From Sulfolobales archaeon (GTDB lineage Archaea; Thermoproteota; Thermoprotei_A; Sulfolobales; NBVN01): a stretch of 64,000 bases of DNA. A program made the position numbers and the translations under genes. Below are positions 60,010-64,000 of this stretch, in pieces. The DNA lies in contig JAOAKA010000002.1 of assembly GCA_026413885.1 (NCBI GenBank), forward strand, positions 221,558 to 285,557, written 5' to 3'. The notes under the pieces are model-generated. The model saw only the letters and a list, made by a program, of their open reading frames with translations. It was not told the DNA's origin and ran no database searches. Within the stretch, counting starts at the first letter, position 1, and the number at the start of each line of letters is the position of its first letter.

Positions 60010-60120
60010 CTATTTCTTCTTCCTAGCTCCAAATAGCTTCATGAAGCAGTACGCTGTGAGCCCTAAGATGAAGAACCACGACATCGATAGGAAGAATAGT
60101 GCGGCGGGGTCGAAAGGCAT
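60010..60120 (-). CDS. MetS-like small subunit of the NSS transporter
   Basis: A 36-residue protein too short for the ORF track: MPFDPAALFFLSMSWFFILGL then a basic end FGARKKK. One membrane helix. ATG 60120 has GGTGATG about seven bases upstream, and the gene starts 10 bases after the stop of the NSS transporter. This matches the MetS family of small NSS transporter subunits known from the bacterial methionine/alanine transporter MetPS, where the small protein is needed for transport. Confidence 0.8.
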   Translation of the reverse strand: MPFDPAALFFLSMSWFFILGLTAYCFMKLFGARKKK

Positions 60121-60130
60121 CTCGCATCAC

Positions 60131-61690
60131 CTACCCAGCAGTAACTAGCTTCCTGTTTTCAGCTAGCTCTCTAGCGTACCTCTTCTTGATGCCGTAGTAG
60201 GTCTCTAAAGCCCCCACGATCAATGCTAGCACTATGGCTACTCTAGCAGCAACTACGAGTGGATCAGTCTTAGCGAAGACTCCACTGATGTAGTAGTCAT
60301 ACGTAGTCCCAGCTAAGAGTATGAGAATGTAGATTGGTGTTAAAGTCATTAGAATGTACTTGAATAGAGTGGGAACCTTCATTAAGGCGCCTTCGTGTAG
60401 CTCCTTCCAGAGGTTGTTTGGTTTGAAGAGATATACTGCTACAAGCACATCGAAGAATCCTAGTACCACCAGTATGTAGCTACCTACCCAAGTATCGAGT
60501 TCGTCGAAGTAGGTTAGTGTTGGGTCGAGTGCTACAGGTAGACCTAGTAGGAAGTAGATGATGAACACTAGAAGCGCGCCGATCTTCCTCTTAATACCGA
60601 GATCCTCCTCAAGCATTGCGGTGAGGTAGTTATACATAGCTATAGCGGAAGTCCATCCGGCGAAGAAGAGGAGTAGGAACCACATGGTGCCGAAGACCCT
60701 CCCAATACCCCCTAGCGTTGTGAAGACATTCGGCAGCGCCATGAAGGCTAGACCGGCCGAGCCTATTTCACCAGCTCTTATTCCCTCTATGAACTCCGTT
60801 CCCAGATAGGCGAAGGCTATAGGTATCGCAATAGTTCCCCCGAGCACTACTTCAGCAAATTCATTCAGAGCTGTGGTAGTTAGAGCGGAGAGTGCTATAT
60901 CGTCGTCCTTCCTAACGTAGGACGCGTAGTTCTGGATTATGCCCATCCCAAGACTTAAGGTGAAGAATATCTGACCAGCAGCAGCTAGCGATATACGCCA
61001 GAAGTTGCTGCTCAACGTGTTGAAGTCCGGCTTCCAGATGTATTCAAGGCCGATTATCGAGCTCCACTCAGGCTTTATAGGTGAACCAGTCGTTATAGAT
61101 CTTATCGCCAGTATTACCGCGAAGACGTAGAGGAGGGGCATCATCACCTTGTTGAAGGCCTCAATGCCTTTTGAAACCCCTCTATATGCCGCTACGAACA
61201 ATATAACAACTGGTATAAGCCAGGTAGCTAACACCATCGGTGTGTTAGCTATGTGGTCCAGGAAGAATTTCACTGTGTTAGCACCGTAGTAAGCTCCCGA
61301 CGCGCTGTAGATCGCGTAGGCGGCTGTCCACCCGATCACGTGTATGTAATATGAGTTCAGTAAGGTAGTCACTGCGAAGGCCAGCATCCCACCGATCATT
61401 CCGAAGATTAGAGCTGTCTTCGGCTTCAGAGTCTCTCTAGACATCAGGTAGAACATAGGTCCGAGCGTTCCATGTCCATACTTACCGCCATATCTACCGG
61501 TAGCCCACTCAACCCACATTAACGGTATGCCTAGTATTAGGAGTGCTATGAAGTACGGTATCATGAACGCGCCTCCACCGTTAGCTGCGAGAACTCTCGG
61601 GAATCTCCAGAAATTCCCCAGACCTATAGCGTTACCGGCCATAGATAATATTAGCCCTATTCGAGTGGCCCACACCTCTCTTTCACTCAC
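60131..61690 (-). CDS. Sodium-dependent transporter, NSS/SNF family
   Basis: 519 residues, about 12 membrane helices. The first helix has the sodium and substrate signature LSMAGNAIGLGNFWRFPRVLAANGGGAFMIPYF, and GGIGRVFGTMWFLLLFFAGWTSAIAMYNYLTAMLEED is the helix 8-9 region. Members import amino acids with sodium, and a MetS-like small subunit encoded downstream suggests neutral amino acids such as methionine or alanine. The GTG start has GAGGTGA upstream. Confidence 0.95.
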   Translation of the reverse strand: MSEREVWATRIGLILSMAGNAIGLGNFWRFPRVLAANGGGAFMIPYFIALLILGIPLMWVEWATGRYGGKYGHGTLGPMFYLMSRETLKPKTALIFGMIGGMLAFAVTTLLNSYYIHVIGWTAAYAIYSASGAYYGANTVKFFLDHIANTPMVLATWLIPVVILFVAAYRGVSKGIEAFNKVMMPLLYVFAVILAIRSITTGSPIKPEWSSIIGLEYIWKPDFNTLSSNFWRISLAAAGQIFFTLSLGMGIIQNYASYVRKDDDIALSALTTTALNEFAEVVLGGTIAIPIAFAYLGTEFIEGIRAGEIGSAGLAFMALPNVFTTLGGIGRVFGTMWFLLLFFAGWTSAIAMYNYLTAMLEEDLGIKRKIGALLVFIIYFLLGLPVALDPTLTYFDELDTWVGSYILVVLGFFDVLVAVYLFKPNNLWKELHEGALMKVPTLFKYILMTLTPIYILILLAGTTYDYYISGVFAKTDPLVVAARVAIVLALIVGALETYYGIKKRYARELAENRKLVTAG

Positions 61691-61730
61691 TCACATCTCA
61701 CCTCGACACTCTCGCAGCTAGCGAAAACTT

Positions 61731-61761
61731 CGCCTTATATTTTTTTCGCCTTATATTTTTT
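61731..61761 (-). promoter_or_regulatory. Tandemly duplicated TATA region before the NSS transporter
   Basis: The plus strand shows CGCCTTATATTTTTT twice in direct succession with a 16-base period (61731 and 61747). On the transporter's strand this reads AAATATAAGGCG twice. A third AT-rich stretch (TTTTTTATAGAAC) lies further upstream. The duplicate boxes lie 40-70 bases before the GTG start, followed by a leader with a small GCGAA/TTCGC hairpin and a ribosome binding site. Confidence 0.7.
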
Positions 61762-61911
61762 ATGGAGCTATATGTTTTTTATAGAACTATTCAACAACCG
61801 TTCAGTGTGTCTGAGCTGCTTTGTCTGCGAGCTAGCTAGCGGCACTCTAGCTTCGTGTTGAGGCAGTGTAGAGAACGCTGATGCTGGCTGCTGTAGCCTG
61901 GAGAAGATTGG

Positions 61912-61985
<74 letters not shown>

Positions 61986-62082
61986 ACCGCTATGTGTAGG
62001 TCCTCCCTGGTTTTAAGCTTTGAGTTCTCTATCTGTCGGCCTTCTACATCTGATAAGTGAACTTCTTCAGCTATAGATAGAC

Positions 62083-62772
62083 TTAGCGGTGTCTTTCGAG
62101 AGTCGACACTGTGTGTGACACCAACTCAGAGAAAATCTCTCTCCTCAATTCTCTATCTGCTTTTTTATATTTCCTCAGCAGCTCTACCGCCTCCCTCCGC
62201 AGTTTGATTTCGAGCACGCTGTTGAATATCCATGAAGTTAGTCTGCAGAGGTTTCTCGGGTATTCGGAGATCGCCGCACTCTCGTAGTCAAATATCTTAA
62301 CCTTATCGTCGTATGTGAGCACTACATGTTTATGTGCTCTACTGAGTTCTCTGTGATCTATTTCGAGGACGTCTAGTCCTCTGCCAGCTGATAGAACTTT
62401 CAGTATTAGCGGCAGTCTTTCCTCGTGTTTATGTAGTATCTTTATTACTGGGACTCCTCGGATTAGCTCCATTAACACGTAGCTCCTTCCGCACTCTATA
62501 AGCTTGGGAGATATTGGGTAAGCTTTCCTCACAATCTCACACTCTGTGAGTAGGTCTTCTCTCTTCGAGTCTGTTCTCAAGATCTTCAGTGCCGCATGCT
62601 CCCCACTCCGTAGTTCTACTTCTAGTACTACTGATGAGTGTCCCTTATCGATCAATCTGACTAGACCTACTACTCCAGCTCTCTCTAACTCGACTAGCCT
62701 ACTATTGATGCATTCCCGGTTGTAGCTTGGATAGCAGAGGTAGCTGAGGAGATCAGACTTCGACGTTCGCAT
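62083..62772 (-). CDS. Kinase-like protein (COG2112/RIO-like)
   Basis: 229 residues with a short N-terminal helical domain, then a small kinase fold: VGLVRLIDKGHSSVVLEVELRSGEHAALKILRTD (glycine-rich loop and Lys), ELI hinge YVLMELIRGVPV, catalytic-loop equivalent IDHRELSRAHKHVVLTYD with Glu in place of the usual Asp, and KIFDYESAA in place of DFG. This matches my recollection of archaeal predicted kinases of COG2112. Activity is uncertain because of the substitutions. It overlaps the hexuloisomerase gene by 20 bases. Confidence 0.75.
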   Translation of the reverse strand: MRTSKSDLLSYLCYPSYNRECINSRLVELERAGVVGLVRLIDKGHSSVVLEVELRSGEHAALKILRTDSKREDLLTECEIVRKAYPISPKLIECGRSYVLMELIRGVPVIKILHKHEERLPLILKVLSAGRGLDVLEIDHRELSRAHKHVVLTYDDKVKIFDYESAAISEYPRNLCRLTSWIFNSVLEIKLRREAVELLRKYKKADRELRREIFSELVSHTVSTLERHR

Positions 62773-63367
62773 GGTACTCCTTCATGTCTTCCTCCTCTAC
62801 TCCAAGTCTATACATTAGCTCTGAGATTACGGAGTCTAGTACTACTTGAGCTACTATTTCGAACTGTGTCCCTAGTGGGGCTAGTGGTTCGTGGAGTCCC
62901 AGGAGCTGCCTGATCTCCCACCTATCTTCGTGACTTACTTTAGTTCTCCCCGGTATAGCTACGACTAAATCTGCTTTTTTAGCTAGAGGTGAGTCTGGAA
63001 ACGATGTAAGTGCCACTACTTTCATACCCAGACTTCTAGCTACTTCCGCAGCTGCTACTACCGCCGCAGACCTCCCGGAGCCTGAGATAGCTATCAATAG
63101 GTCTCCAGCTCTCGCAGCTGGTGTAACTGTTTCACCTACTACGTACGCTGAGAAGCCTAAGTGCATGAGCCTCATAGTGAAAGCTCTACCGACGAGTCCA
63201 GACCTACCTACACCTACAACGAAAGCCTTCCTATTCTCTCTATAGATAGATTCGAGAACCTTCACAAAAGCCTCGATTTCAGGCTCGGAGATAAAGTCCG
63301 CCGCAGCCTCCAAATACTTAACCAGAGACTGATACACCCTTCTGAATACCTTCAAATATCCCTTCAA
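62753..63367 (-). CDS. 6-phospho-3-hexuloisomerase (SIS domain)
   Basis: 204 residues with one SIS domain: KAFVVGVGRSGLVGRAFTMRLMHLGFSAYVVGETVTPAARAGDLLIAISGSGRSAAVVAAAEVARSLGMKVVALTSFPDSPLAKKADLVVAIPGRTK. The MRLMHLGF and SGSG segments match the PHI family. In archaea it acts with hexulose-6-phosphate synthase in the reverse ribulose monophosphate pathway, which supplies ribulose 5-phosphate in the absence of the oxidative pentose pathway. The synthase is not in the window. Overlapped by the kinase-like gene. Confidence 0.88.
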   Translation of the reverse strand: MKGYLKVFRRVYQSLVKYLEAAADFISEPEIEAFVKVLESIYRENRKAFVVGVGRSGLVGRAFTMRLMHLGFSAYVVGETVTPAARAGDLLIAISGSGRSAAVVAAAEVARSLGMKVVALTSFPDSPLAKKADLVVAIPGRTKVSHEDRWEIRQLLGLHEPLAPLGTQFEIVAQVVLDSVISELMYRLGVEEEDMKEYHANVEV

Positions 63368-63427
63368 AAGGTTAGTGAAAAGAAATATAAGCTAAGCGCC
63401 GCACACAGACCCTAAAACGCAGCACTA

Positions 63428-64000
<573 letters not shown>

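Overview
The window is chromosomal DNA from a hyperthermophilic-type crenarchaeon (Thermoprotei; the gene set best fits Desulfurococcales or a close relative). Evidence: an RpoG/Rpb8 RNA polymerase subunit gene (rpoG), TFE, L7Ae, aIF5A, RIO2 kinase, EndA, archaeal GluRS, Pus10, aTrm56, a DGGGP synthase-type UbiA and a geranylgeranyl-type diphosphate synthase (archaeal lipids), AT-rich TATA boxes 20-30 bases before starts, frequent GTG/TTG starts, and genes packed with short or overlapping junctions. I see no CRISPR array, insertion sequence, prophage or plasmid module; this is a dense housekeeping region. Species cannot be named from this sequence alone.

Layout. 1-2.4 kb: hydrogenase maturation hypE (cut by the window edge) with a winged-helix protein and a phosphoesterase. 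2.9-8.4 kb: a six-gene cobamide salvage and nucleotide-loop operon (cobT, cbiZ-cobZ fusion, cobY, cobD, cobS, cbiB). 8.4-11.1 kb: two wyosine/m1G37 tRNA modification genes (taw3, trm5) around a PhoH-KH ATPase. 11.2-18.3 kb: hairpin-rich intergenic DNA, DUF2258, a degenerate amidohydrolase with a long internal palindrome, nucleoside phosphorylase, L7Ae, a t6A methylthiotransferase, a HerA-like ATPase split over two frames, and a zinc deacylase. 18.4-25.5 kb: gltX/DUF2118/prenyl synthase operon, DUF47, endA, and the trm56-tfe-C5 methyltransferase operon facing rpoG. 25.6-30.7 kb: an apparent 3' half of a split tRNA, DUF1512, intron-containing tRNA-Met, aIF5A-SRP54-Pus10 operon, tRNA-Asp. 31-45.4 kb: speD, ubiA, moeA-PBP fusion, surface protein, glmS, ychF, polB, acyl-CoA synthetase alpha subunit, and a thioredoxin-like/sufS/folE operon. 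45.5-55.7 kb: tRNA-Thr, DUF460-RIO2 pair, glycerate kinase with a glycosyltransferase, nucleotidyltransferase, aminotransferase, hydroxyacid dehydrogenase. 55.7-64 kb: a stomatin/NfeD cluster ending in a JAMM protease gene, an NSS transporter with a MetS-like small subunit, tRNA-Ala, hexuloisomerase with a kinase-like protein, and the 3' part of 23S rRNA on the minus strand.

Most notable: (i) four genes whose conserved N-termini can be read only from non-ATG/GTG/TTG codons (CTG for aIF5A; probably ATA for EndA, the JAMM protein and the HerA-like ATPase), the last also offering a textbook -1 frameshift heptamer; (ii) a tRNA 3' half with no 5' half in the window; (iii) a 16-bp-arm perfect palindrome inside a coding sequence; (iv) a GlmS lacking its N-terminal catalytic Cys; (v) a stomatin-NfeD-JAMM gene neighbourhood with two unrecognised small genes. 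All calls were made by reading the sequence; no database search was run.
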